From: Oscillospiraceae bacterium
GTDB taxonomy: Bacteria; Bacillota; Clostridia; Oscillospirales; CAG-272
NCBI GenBank assembly: GCA_015064555.1
Contig: SVRZ01000026.1
Location: forward strand, 1 to 36,907
Reading direction: 5' to 3'
DNA length: 36,907 nt
Positions 24,395 to 32,668 of this stretch are shown here, piece by piece. Below the pieces are notes generated by a model. It was given only the letters and a program-made list of their open reading frames with translations, ran no database searches and was not told the origin of the DNA. Each line of letters opens with the position of its first letter. Within the stretch, counting starts at the first letter, position 1. Position numbers and translations under genes: made by a program.

Positions 24395-26767
24395 ATGTTT
24401 TTATCTATGAATTGGATCGGAGATTTCGTTGATCTCCGCGGCCTTGACAAAAAGGCACTTATAAAGAATTTCACACTCTCTACCGCCGAGGTCGAGGATA
24501 TTATAGTTAAGGGTGAGGATACCTTCGGAGTTGTTGTCGCAAGGATACTCTCTGTTGAAAACCATCCGAAATCGAAGAAGCTCCACCTCCTCAAGGTAGA
24601 CACCGGAAACGGCGTTATAGACGTTGTGTGCGGCGCGCCCAACGTGCGCGAAGGGATGAAGGTCGCACTTGCTACCGAGGGCGGCTCGGTTGCCGGACAT
24701 GCCATCGGCGCGGCAGTCGTTGCCGGCTTTGAATCTCACGGTATGTGCTGCTCGGAGGCTGAGCTCGGTATAAGCGACGATAATTCGGGCATTATGGAGA
24801 TATTCGAGGATGCTCCTCTCGGCACCGACATAAAGTCGCTTTACGATATTGACGATATAATCTTCGAGGTTGATAACAAGTCGCTCACTAACCGCCCCGA
24901 CCTCTGGGGACATTACGGTATAGCACGCGAATTTGCAACTATAATCTCCCGTCCTCTCAAGGCACCGGAAACGATAAGCGTTGATGAATATTCCGCGCTC
25001 CCCCCTGTATCTGTTATGATCAAGGATCCCGAGCTCTGCTATCGCTATACCGCCATGAAGGTTGATAACGTTACACTCGCAAAGAGCCCTGTAAATATGA
25101 GGATCCGTCTTTACTACTGCGGCTCACGCGCTATAAACTTCCTTGCAGACCTTACGAACTACGTTATGCTCGAGCTTGGTCAGCCTATGCACGCATTCGA
25201 TAACAGGCTGGTCGACAAGATCGAGGTCCAGACCTTTGATAAGGAATTCAAGTTCGTAACCCTCGACGGTACCGAAAGAAATATCGATACCAATATGCTT
25301 ATGATAACCTCGGGCGACGAGCCTGTTGCGATCGCAGGCGTTATGGGCGGAGATGCATCGAAGATATCCGACAGCACCACCTCACTTCTTCTTGAATCGG
25401 CTACGTTCAACGGCGTTTCGGTAAGAAAGACTACCACAAAGCTCGGTCTTCGTACCGATGCATCTATGAGATATGAAAAGATGCTTGATCCCGAGCTGTG
25501 CCGCCTTGCTACCGAAAGAGTTCTTTCGCTCATTATGAAGAACGATTCCGGCGCGCGTGTCATTTCATCCTTCACCGACTCTTACCCCTATCACTATCCC
25601 ACGATCGAGCTCGATTTTGACAAGAGCTACGTGGATCGCTACACGGGTATAGATATTCCTAAAGAAACTATAGTAAAAACTCTCACAGGTCTCGGCTTTG
25701 GCATAAATACCGAGGGTGACAGCTTCAAGGTTACCGTCCCCTCCTGGCGCTCAACCAAGGACGTAACGATCAAGGCCGATATAATAGAGGAGATCTCCCG
25801 TATTTACGGCTACGATAACTTCGACGTATGCACCTCTGTAAGCGCACTTGCTCCCATCAGAGAGGAGGCTCTCAAGTCTAACGAGGACCGTATGAAGGAT
25901 ATACTCGTTTCCTCATACCGTATGCACGAGGTCCACTCCTACATCTGGTCGGACAGCAAGAAGAACCGCGAGCTTATGATCGACACTCCCGAAAACGTCA
26001 GGATAATCAATGCACAGACTCCCGATCATCAGTATATAAGAGTATCCATGATACCTACGCTTCTGTCCTTCATCAAGGAAAACCGCGGTTATAACGATAG
26101 CTACGGACTTTTCGAGATCGGACACACGGTTGAAGGTATTGACGAAAACGGACGCTGCAATGAGCAGAAGAAGCTCGGTGCCGTTCTTTATTCAAAGACC
26201 GAATGTGAGGAGAAGCTCTTCTGCCGCCTTACCGATATGGCGAAGGAGCTTTGCAGAAATATACTTCATAAGGCTCCTACCTTCCGTTCAGTAGCACCCG
26301 TGTACGGATTTGAGCATCCCGCCAACTGCTTTGAAATAAGTGTTGAGGGCAAAAAGATCGGCTTCATATCGGTGCCTCATCCTACCGTTCTTGCAGCTAT
26401 AGACAAGAAGTGCGCCGTTGCATTCCTTGAGCTTTGCACCGAGATATTCTCGGATATCACTCCCCTTCCCACCTCGTATAAGGTTCCCTCAAGATTCCCC
26501 GAAATAGACATTGACCTGACCTTCTCCACCAATCTTTCCGAGGTTGTATTTGATGAGCTTGCCGGCGCTGCTACAGCCGCTGCAGACGGTCTTCTTTCCG
26601 ATATTTCGGTTAAGGATATCTACACCGAGGAGGATGGAAGCTGTGCGCTCACCGTAAGATTCTCCTTCGTTTCCTCCGACCGTACCCTTACCAAGCAGGA
26701 GCTCGCTCCCGTTACACAGAGCATCGAGGAGGCACTCAAGCCTCTCGGACTTACGGTAAAGCTCTGA
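24395..26767 (+). CDS. pheT: Phenylalanyl-tRNA synthetase beta subunit
   Basis: A 790-residue subunit that binds tRNA-Phe and edits mischarged Tyr. Domains in order: N-terminal segment MFLSMNWIGDFVDL, EMAP-type tRNA-binding domain (about 40-150, ENHPKSKKLHLLKVDTG), B3/B4 editing domain (about 210-380), B5 DNA/RNA-binding domain (about 400-475), a catalytic-like core and the FDX-ACB anticodon-binding domain (about 698-790, PSRFPEIDIDLTFS). Full length and uninterrupted. Translation follows AGGTAGG. Several hairpins and a strong bidirectional terminator follow. Confidence 0.97.
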   Translation: MFLSMNWIGDFVDLRGLDKKALIKNFTLSTAEVEDIIVKGEDTFGVVVARILSVENHPKSKKLHLLKVDTGNGVIDVVCGAPNVREGMKVALATEGGSVAGHAIGAAVVAGFESHGMCCSEAELGISDDNSGIMEIFEDAPLGTDIKSLYDIDDIIFEVDNKSLTNRPDLWGHYGIAREFATIISRPLKAPETISVDEYSALPPVSVMIKDPELCYRYTAMKVDNVTLAKSPVNMRIRLYYCGSRAINFLADLTNYVMLELGQPMHAFDNRLVDKIEVQTFDKEFKFVTLDGTERNIDTNMLMITSGDEPVAIAGVMGGDASKISDSTTSLLLESATFNGVSVRKTTTKLGLRTDASMRYEKMLDPELCRLATERVLSLIMKNDSGARVISSFTDSYPYHYPTIELDFDKSYVDRYTGIDIPKETIVKTLTGLGFGINTEGDSFKVTVPSWRSTKDVTIKADIIEEISRIYGYDNFDVCTSVSALAPIREEALKSNEDRMKDILVSSYRMHEVHSYIWSDSKKNRELMIDTPENVRIINAQTPDHQYIRVSMIPTLLSFIKENRGYNDSYGLFEIGHTVEGIDENGRCNEQKKLGAVLYSKTECEEKLFCRLTDMAKELCRNILHKAPTFRSVAPVYGFEHPANCFEISVEGKKIGFISVPHPTVLAAIDKKCAVAFLELCTEIFSDITPLPTSYKVPSRFPEIDIDLTFSTNLSEVVFDELAGAATAAADGLLSDISVKDIYTEEDGSCALTVRFSFVSSDRTLTKQELAPVTQSIEEALKPLGLTVKL

Positions 26768-26821
26768 TCGGCTTTTTGGATACACTCGCAAATCCGCGAG
26801 CATATAAGCTTGTAACAAGCA

Positions 26822-26858
26822 GCACACTTGATATAAATTCAACTTATATCAAGTGTGC
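26822..26858. repeat. 15-bp hairpin after pheT
   Basis: GCACACTTGATATAA (26822-26836) pairs perfectly with TTATATCAAGTGTGC (26844-26858) over a 7-nt loop. No T-run follows, so it may be a processing or stabilising hairpin. Two smaller hairpins lie just before it (CTCGC/GCGAG at 26785-26800 and GCTTGT/ACAAGC at 26808-26820). Confidence 0.7.
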
Positions 26859-26861
26859 ATC

Positions 26862-26913
26862 ACAATACAAAAACCCCTGCGCAGAAATTCCTGCACAGGG
26901 GTTTTTGTATTGT
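26862..26913. terminator. Bidirectional terminator between pheT and the phosphoesterase gene
   Basis: A 23-bp stem (26862-26884 with 26891-26913) with a 6-nt loop and one G-U wobble. The core CCCCTG/CAGGGG is flanked by A5 on the left and T5 on the right. This symmetrical form serves both convergent genes. Confidence 0.9.
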
Positions 26914-26936
26914 TTTGTTTACATTTTTAATGAATA

Positions 26937-28088
26937 TCAAAAATCTATATCTCTATTTTCGAGAGCTGCAAGTCCTACGCGGAGCGCACGAGCTGCGAGC
27001 AATCTCTGCTCCTCGTTCTCATCCTCGAGCATTGGAAGAAGATTTCTGAAGAGCTCGCCCTTTACACTCATATCGCGCCTGAGCTTCTCGGTGCCGTAGA
27101 GCGGAAGAGTTTTATCTATCATATCGAAGGAATAAAGACCGAACGCCTCGGAATCAAGATTTTTCGGAACGATGAACCTCGGATCAATATAGCCTATAAG
27201 CTTGACACGGAGAGCGGTCTCAATACCGTATTTCTTCTCGCTTATCAGGCGGCTGATGCGATTTATGATCTCATTGTAGGCATCAACTCCGGTTATATCT
27301 ATTACCTCGGTATGGAATCTCAGGTGACCGAAGGTAAGGCGACGGACGTCTATTGATATGCCGCCGTTTTTATCATCAACTATAATAAGGTTTGCACCGC
27401 CTATGCCGGGATCGTCAAAGCCTGTGCATTCAAGAGAGCCGCAATAGGTATAGAAGGATGCTCCGACACGCTCAATGGTTCCTGCCTCATGGCGCGAGCC
27501 GAGGGCGTAATAATCAGCGCCGAAGTTTTTGAGATCCTGGGAGGTTATAACGCAGACGTCACCGTTGATATCACCGTCAAGATCGGCATATCCGCACACA
27601 ATATTAACTCTGGAAACATCATCCACCCGCTTATCGTAAAGAGGATTTTCAACGACCTTTCCCGCTCTTGTTCCCCAACCGTAAACGGTCACGTTCAGAT
27701 CGTCAAGATCGACACGTGAAAGCACCTCATCGGTTATAACGCGGCAATTGGATGGCAATCTTCCCGATTTATATATTGGATTGTTTTCGTATGCATCAGA
27801 TCTGCCGGGGGTGATAACGAATACCGTATCGGGGCAACTGTTGAATGCCCTGATAAGATTCTCCGCAGTCAGGTTCGTCGCATAGCTTGTATCGAAAATA
27901 TCGCCGCACATAAGAACGACGTCTATGCGCCTGTCACATACGTACTGCATCATTCTCTCAAAGGAATCAAGAAGTGCGCGGCGGCGCTCCTCACTCTTTT
28001 CTGCCGTGAGTCCCACGAAGGGAGTATCAAGGTGAATATCTCCGCACTGCAGGAATTTTATATGTCTTTTATCGGTTGACTGAGCCAT
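26937..28088 (-). CDS. SbcD/Mre11-like metallophosphoesterase with a degenerate active site
   Basis: A 383-residue protein of the calcineurin-like phosphoesterase superfamily, closest in layout to DNA-repair exonucleases SbcD/YhaO. Motif I is intact (GD17-I-H19) and motif II is intact (GD63IFD66). Motif III, normally GNHD, is G95-R-S-D98, losing both Asn and His. The motif IV His position (family LHG) reads C165-G. Motif V, normally GHxH, is G197-S-R-H200. At least three or four of seven metal ligands are therefore missing, pointing to a non-catalytic or altered protein. GGAGG precedes the ATG at 28088; the open frame beyond it crosses the promoter and is not coding. No SbcC/YhaN-type ATPase gene is adjacent. 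The divergent neighbour is a DNA methyltransferase. Confidence 0.82.
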   Translation of the reverse strand: MAQSTDKRHIKFLQCGDIHLDTPFVGLTAEKSEERRRALLDSFERMMQYVCDRRIDVVLMCGDIFDTSYATNLTAENLIRAFNSCPDTVFVITPGRSDAYENNPIYKSGRLPSNCRVITDEVLSRVDLDDLNVTVYGWGTRAGKVVENPLYDKRVDDVSRVNIVCGYADLDGDINGDVCVITSQDLKNFGADYYALGSRHEAGTIERVGASFYTYCGSLECTGFDDPGIGGANLIIVDDKNGGISIDVRRLTFGHLRFHTEVIDITGVDAYNEIINRISRLISEKKYGIETALRVKLIGYIDPRFIVPKNLDSEAFGLYSFDMIDKTLPLYGTEKLRRDMSVKGELFRNLLPMLEDENEEQRLLAARALRVGLAALENRDIDF

Positions 28089-28131
28089 TAGAAAACCTCC
28101 GCTAAACTCTGAATATATTTCTTCAAGTATA

Positions 28132-28160
28132 AGTATAACACTAAAATCGCGCTTTTGCAA
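28132..28160 (-). promoter_or_regulatory. Promoter of the phosphoesterase gene
   Basis: Minus-strand TTGCAA (28155-28160), 17 bp, TATACT (28132-28137). Confidence 0.55.
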
Positions 28161-28189
28161 CATTTTTTTAAAAAAAGAGTAAAAAACTA

Positions 28190-28218
28190 TTGCAAGAATA
28201 ATAAAAATATGATACAAT
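28190..28218 (+). promoter_or_regulatory. Promoter of the DNA methyltransferase gene
   Basis: TTGCAA (28190-28195), 17 bp, TACAAT (28213-28218). Both divergent promoters use TTGCAA as the -35, which is a palindrome. Confidence 0.55.
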
Positions 28219-28263
28219 ATTCCTAAATAAACCGTGGCAGAATAAAAGGGAGGTATTTGCGCT

Positions 28264-29784
28264 ATGCTGAATCTTGCCGTCCGTAATACGGGAAAGCTCA
28301 TAAGAGAAAAATCTAAGAGTGAGAACATACGTCTAGGTAGAATATTCACGAAAAAAACCACAGCTCGTCTTATGGCAGATATGATAAAGCTCGATATCGG
28401 CAAGAATGCGTATACCGTTCTTGATCCCGGTGCGGGTACAGGCATTCTCAGCGCGGCGGCGGTCGAGCATATTTGTCGCTTTGCCCCCTCCTGCAAGCAG
28501 ATATTCCTGACCTGCTATGAGGATAATCCCGAATTTATTCCCATGCTTGAGGATAACCTTGAGCGAATACGTAAGAAGTGCCGTCACGATTATGACGTGC
28601 GCCTTTTTGTCACCGTTTACAGTGAAAACTATCTTATCGACGTCAAGAACCATTATACCGTAGGACTTTTTGATACAGTCGAGGACAAGTTCGATATCAT
28701 AATCTGCAATCCGCCCTTATACCTTGTTGAGAAGGGCTCTGCCGAGGCAGAGAGCGTCGGCGGTGTTACCATGCTCAAGCTTTCCGCGGCATTCCTCTTT
28801 GCCAAGGTTGCGGCATCTCACCTTGAAAAGGACGGACAGCTCGTTATAATGCTGCCCACCACGATAGCAAGCGCATCCTCGCTCACCGCACTCAGGTGTG
28901 AGCTGGCAAAGACTCTTGCACTCAGAAAGATACATCTTTTCGTCGGCAAGCAGAAGAATACAAAGCGCGCTATCCCTCTGAAGAAATCGGTGATACTCGC
29001 TTATGAGAATACCGAAGCCCATAATGATATCACAATCAGCACCTCCACCGATGACGGCACTCCCGAAAAAACGGTGGTGCTCGACCCTCTTCCCTACGAT
29101 TTCATCGTCGACAAGAAGGACGGAACGCTTACTCTGCCCAAGAGCCTTGAGGAAACGAGGATAGTCAAGTATATCACCTCCTTCCCCGAGACACTTGCCT
29201 CACTCGGTATGAAGATGCGCACAGGACTCGTTATCGACTCGAAGTGCTCGCGCATACTCTTTGATCAGGAGCTGCCCGGCAGTATTCCGGTTATCCGCCA
29301 GAGCTCTATGATAGGCGGCGGTATAAAATTCGGAGATCCTAAGAAAAAAAAGCAGTATCTTATGCCTATCTCGCCCTCGCTCTTCCAAAAGAACAAGAAT
29401 ATGATTATCATAAAGCGTGTTCCGGCAAAGAGCGACGAGAGATTCATAAATGCATCCATCTACTTTGCAGGTCAAAGACCGGCAAACAAATACATCTCCA
29501 CTCACAATAAGGTAAACTTCATAGATATGACGGATGAAAAGGAGGAGATGTCTGCGCGCATCGCATTCGGACTCTACGCACTCCTGAATTCCACCATATA
29601 CGACAGATACGTATCTATAGTTTCCAAGTCGAAGCAGATCAACGCAAAGGAAATGCGCGAGCTTCCGCTTCCTCCGAGAAACATAATCGAGTACATAGGA
29701 ATGCGGCTTATGCAGGTAAGGCAGACCTCGGTTGCCGCCTGTGATTCTATCGTAAATCCAACACTTCACATAAAGAGTAAATAA
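28264..29784 (+). CDS. Solitary adenine-N6-type DNA methyltransferase
   Basis: A 506-residue class I SAM methyltransferase of the TaqI/Eco57I/PstI-like gamma type. Motif X-like segment LGRIFTKKTTARLMADM (24-40) is followed by motif I VLDPGAGTG (52-60), an acidic YEDNPE (motif II-like) and the catalytic motif IV IICN149-P-P-L152. The usual aromatic residue of NPP(Y/F/W) is replaced by Leu, with Tyr next. The C-terminal half (about 300-490) would be the target-recognition domain (RTGLVIDSKCSRILF, FAGQRPANKYIST, NSTIYDRYVSIVSKSKQINAKEMRELPLP). No restriction endonuclease gene is nearby, so it is probably an orphan methylase with an epigenetic or maintenance role, like CamA of C. difficile in concept only. 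GGAGG lies 10 nt before the ATG. Confidence 0.82.
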   Translation: MLNLAVRNTGKLIREKSKSENIRLGRIFTKKTTARLMADMIKLDIGKNAYTVLDPGAGTGILSAAAVEHICRFAPSCKQIFLTCYEDNPEFIPMLEDNLERIRKKCRHDYDVRLFVTVYSENYLIDVKNHYTVGLFDTVEDKFDIIICNPPLYLVEKGSAEAESVGGVTMLKLSAAFLFAKVAASHLEKDGQLVIMLPTTIASASSLTALRCELAKTLALRKIHLFVGKQKNTKRAIPLKKSVILAYENTEAHNDITISTSTDDGTPEKTVVLDPLPYDFIVDKKDGTLTLPKSLEETRIVKYITSFPETLASLGMKMRTGLVIDSKCSRILFDQELPGSIPVIRQSSMIGGGIKFGDPKKKKQYLMPISPSLFQKNKNMIIIKRVPAKSDERFINASIYFAGQRPANKYISTHNKVNFIDMTDEKEEMSARIAFGLYALLNSTIYDRYVSIVSKSKQINAKEMRELPLPPRNIIEYIGMRLMQVRQTSVAACDSIVNPTLHIKSK

Positions 29785-29825
29785 GGATAGGTCCTCGGGG
29801 CATATTTTCCGCGCCCCGGTCCTAC

Positions 29826-29933
29826 GGGGCTGTCACATTTGGCGAACCCGAAAATACGAAGATCGGTAATAATTTAATTATCTTGTTGATTTTCTTTTTT
29901 CGGACCTTCGGTTTTGTCAGATGTGGCAGCCCC
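29826..29933. repeat. MITE-like palindromic element
   Basis: A 108-bp quasi-palindrome with terminal inverted repeats GGGGCTGTCACAT (29826-29838) and ATGTGGCAGCCCC (29921-29933), which differ at one base. A smaller palindrome, ATAATT-T-AATTAT, is at its centre (29868-29880). No ORF is inside and no target-site duplication is obvious. GGGGCTGTC recurs at 34444-34452. It sits 43 nt before the GTPase-nuclease gene, so it could alternatively be a leader structure of that gene. A GGGGC/GCCCC hairpin (29797-29817) just before it may end the methyltransferase transcript. Confidence 0.55.
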
Positions 29934-29976
29934 TTCTTGAAGGAAACCAAACAAATACAAGGAAAGGAGAAGCAGG

Positions 29977-32574
29977 ATGGCAAAGAAGCACACAGTCATC
30001 GGTATTCTGGCTCACGTCGATGCGGGTAAGACGACATTATCCGAAGCAATGCTCTACCTTAGCGGCACTCGCACGCATCTCGGCAGAGTCGATAAGCGAG
30101 ACTCATTTCTCGATACTCACACCATAGAGCGCGAGCGCGGAATAACCGTTTTTTCAAAGCAAGCCACCCTCTCACTCTCCGATACCGATATCACTCTGAT
30201 AGACACGCCCGGGCACGTGGACTTTTCCTGCGAGACAGAGCGCGCACTATCGGTGCAGGACTACGCGATATTGGTAGTCAGCGCGCAGGACGGCCCCACT
30301 CCGCATACGATGCTGCTATACAAGCTGCTTCGGTCCAGAAAAATCCCCACCTTCATCTTCGTGAACAAGACAGATATCGCAGAGCGCCGCAGAATAGATC
30401 TTATGGGCGAGATAAAGCGCGCATTTGGTATGGGGGCGTGTGACTTCAACCTCGAAGCCGAAAACCGCGAGCGCTTTCTTGAGGAATGCGCCGGATGCGA
30501 CGAGGAGCTGATGCACTTATATTTCGAGAATGGCACGTATCCGACCGAGGCACTCGCCGCTTCGATAAGAAAGGCGCGCGTGATACCTTGTATATTCGGC
30601 TCCGCATTAAAGTGCGAAGGCGTTAAGATTCTTCTGGATGCTCTTGATAAATACACCTTGAAAAAGCCATATTCAAGCACGATTCTGGGAGCAAAGGTTT
30701 ACAAAATAGCCACAGATTCAACAGGAAAGCGACTTACCTATTTAAAGGTTACAGGCGGAGAGATGCATCCCAAAGAAACACTTTCGCTTACCCTGAAGGA
30801 CGGCTCACGCACGCAGGAAAAGATAGAAGAGATCCGCCTTTATTCGGCGGATAAATACAAAACGCTGAAAATTGCCGAGGCGGGTTCCGTGTGTGCGGTT
30901 ACCGGACTTTATTCAACCTATGCGGGTATGGGAATCGGTGCTGAGCCTGATGACGACATTACCCTCGAGCCCGTGCTTGATTACAGAATGAGCTTTACCG
31001 ATCCATCGGTTGACGTCTATCGTGCATATCTTTCGCTCCTTCCGCTCGGTGAGGAGGACCCCTCGCTCGGTTTGAGATATGACTCCGAGGCAAAGGAGAT
31101 ACGCGTCAAGCTCATGGGTAAAATACAGACCGAGGTTCTCGCACGTATGATATCCGATCGCTACGGTCTTAAGGTGTCGTTTGACGAGGGACGTATCCTC
31201 TATAAAGAAACTATATCCGAAAAATGCTATGGAGCAGGACATTTCGAGCCGCTTATGCATTATGCGGAGGTCAGGCTACGGCTTGAGCCCATGCCGAGGG
31301 GCTCGGGGAATATCTTCCTCTCCGATTGCCCCACCGACAGGCTCAGGACAAATTGGCAAAGGCTCATTCTCTCGCATCTTGAGGAAAGAGCTCACAAGGG
31401 TGTTCTTATCGGCGCGCCTATCACCGATATAAGAGTAACGCTTATCGCAGGCAGAGCTCACCCAAAGCATACCGAGGGGGGAGATTTCCGCGAGGCTACC
31501 TTCCGCGCGCTCAGGCAGGGACTTATGAAATCGACTACCGTGCTTCTTGAGCCGACCTTTGAATTTACTATAGAGATACCCCAGGAATATATCGGCAGAG
31601 CCATGACCGACATATCTAATATGCACGGTGAATGCGATCCGCCGGAATACACGGATGGGCTTGCCGTTCTGCGCGGAGTCTGCCCAGTGTCGACTATGCG
31701 CTCATACGCGACCGAGCTTCGATCATATACGAGGGGTGCGGGGCGCATCAGCCTCATGGTAGGTGAATACACCGTCTGCCATAATACTGAGGAGGTCATA
31801 GCCGATATGGGATATTCTCCGGAGCTTGATTCCTCCGTCAGCGCCGACTCTATATTCTGTAAGGGCGGTACGGGCTACACCGTCCCATGGCAGGATGCCG
31901 ATTCTATGATGCATACCGACAATCCCGAGTCCGAGCGAGTGAGCAGTGAGAGCACAGATCCGTCGGCATCGGCAGCTACGAGGGCAAGCTCATCCTATCG
32001 CGGCACAGTCGAGGAGGACAAGGAGCTTATGCGTATATTCGAGAGCACCTACGGAAAAATCAAGGAGCGCAGAGCTCCCGAGAAAAAGGTTAATGCCGCA
32101 CCCGAGCCTATAAAGCGCAGATCACGCCCGAAGGAAAAGGGCGAGGATTATATCATAATCGACGGCTACAATCTTATATTCGCCTGGGAGGAGCTTGCAA
32201 GGCTCGCAGAGCGCGACCTCTCACATGCAAGGGATACGCTCATACACCTGATGTGTAACTATCAGGGCTTCAAGAAGTGCAATCTTATTCTCGTATTCGA
32301 TGCATACAAGCGCAAGGACAACGAGGGCTCGGTCGAGCAGATAGGCGGAATCACCGTCGTTTACACCAAGGAGAGGCAGACCGCAGACGCCTATATAGAG
32401 AGATCGACTTATCTTCTGGCAGAGAAGAACAGCGTACGCGTGGTTACGTCTGATTACGTCGAGCAGCTCGTCATCCTCGGCAGCGGCGGAACAAGAGTAA
32501 GCGCGCTCGAGTTTATCAAAGAGGTGGAATCCACCGCCGCGGATATAAGAAGCCTGATCGACGGAGTTATATAA
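29977..32574 (+). CDS. TetM-like ribosomal GTPase fused to a YacP/Rae1-type NYN nuclease domain
   Basis: An 865-residue fusion. Residues 1-650 are an EF-G/TetM-type translational GTPase: P-loop AHVDAGKTT (12-20), switch regions ERERGIT, DTPGH (76-80), NKTD (130-133) and SALKCEG, then domains II-V ending YTVCHNTEEVIADMGYSPE. In the domain IV tip, RAHPKHTEGGDF takes the place of TetM's SPVSTPADF loop, nearer to the TetB(P)-like branch. A polar linker (about 675-720) leads to residues 723-865, an NYN/PIN-like domain with IIIDGYNLIFAW, VFDAYK, QTADAYIE and TSDYVEQ. This matches YacP/Rae1, which cleaves mRNA in the ribosomal A site in B. subtilis. AAAGGAG precedes the ATG. True tetracycline protection is unproven; a stalled-ribosome surveillance role is inferred. 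Confidence 0.88.
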   Translation: MAKKHTVIGILAHVDAGKTTLSEAMLYLSGTRTHLGRVDKRDSFLDTHTIERERGITVFSKQATLSLSDTDITLIDTPGHVDFSCETERALSVQDYAILVVSAQDGPTPHTMLLYKLLRSRKIPTFIFVNKTDIAERRRIDLMGEIKRAFGMGACDFNLEAENRERFLEECAGCDEELMHLYFENGTYPTEALAASIRKARVIPCIFGSALKCEGVKILLDALDKYTLKKPYSSTILGAKVYKIATDSTGKRLTYLKVTGGEMHPKETLSLTLKDGSRTQEKIEEIRLYSADKYKTLKIAEAGSVCAVTGLYSTYAGMGIGAEPDDDITLEPVLDYRMSFTDPSVDVYRAYLSLLPLGEEDPSLGLRYDSEAKEIRVKLMGKIQTEVLARMISDRYGLKVSFDEGRILYKETISEKCYGAGHFEPLMHYAEVRLRLEPMPRGSGNIFLSDCPTDRLRTNWQRLILSHLEERAHKGVLIGAPITDIRVTLIAGRAHPKHTEGGDFREATFRALRQGLMKSTTVLLEPTFEFTIEIPQEYIGRAMTDISNMHGECDPPEYTDGLAVLRGVCPVSTMRSYATELRSYTRGAGRISLMVGEYTVCHNTEEVIADMGYSPELDSSVSADSIFCKGGTGYTVPWQDADSMMHTDNPESERVSSESTDPSASAATRASSSYRGTVEEDKELMRIFESTYGKIKERRAPEKKVNAAPEPIKRRSRPKEKGEDYIIIDGYNLIFAWEELARLAERDLSHARDTLIHLMCNYQGFKKCNLILVFDAYKRKDNEGSVEQIGGITVVYTKERQTADAYIERSTYLLAEKNSVRVVTSDYVEQLVILGSGGTRVSALEFIKEVESTAADIRSLIDGVI

Positions 32575-32597
32575 ATTCAAAAAACAAATAATATAAC

Positions 32598-32645
32598 AAA
32601 ACAGAGAATAAAGCTTTGCTGACAGCAGCTTTATTCTCTGTTTTT
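32598..32645. terminator. Bidirectional terminator after the GTPase-nuclease gene
   Basis: ACAGAGAATAAAGCT (32601-32615) pairs with AGCTTTATTCTCTGT (32627-32641), followed by T5; AAA precedes the left arm. It serves the convergent membrane-protein gene too. Confidence 0.9.
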
Positions 32646-32668
32646 GTATATATTGATTTACATTTTTA

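Noticed and set aside
28089-28496. Upstream extension of the phosphoesterase reading frame
   Set aside because: It crosses both divergent promoters and the methyltransferase start; GGAGG sits before the ATG at 28088.
29977-32574. Calling this gene a tetracycline-resistance determinant such as tet(M)
   Set aside because: The domain IV tip differs from TetM and a nuclease domain is fused; resistance is not shown by sequence alone.
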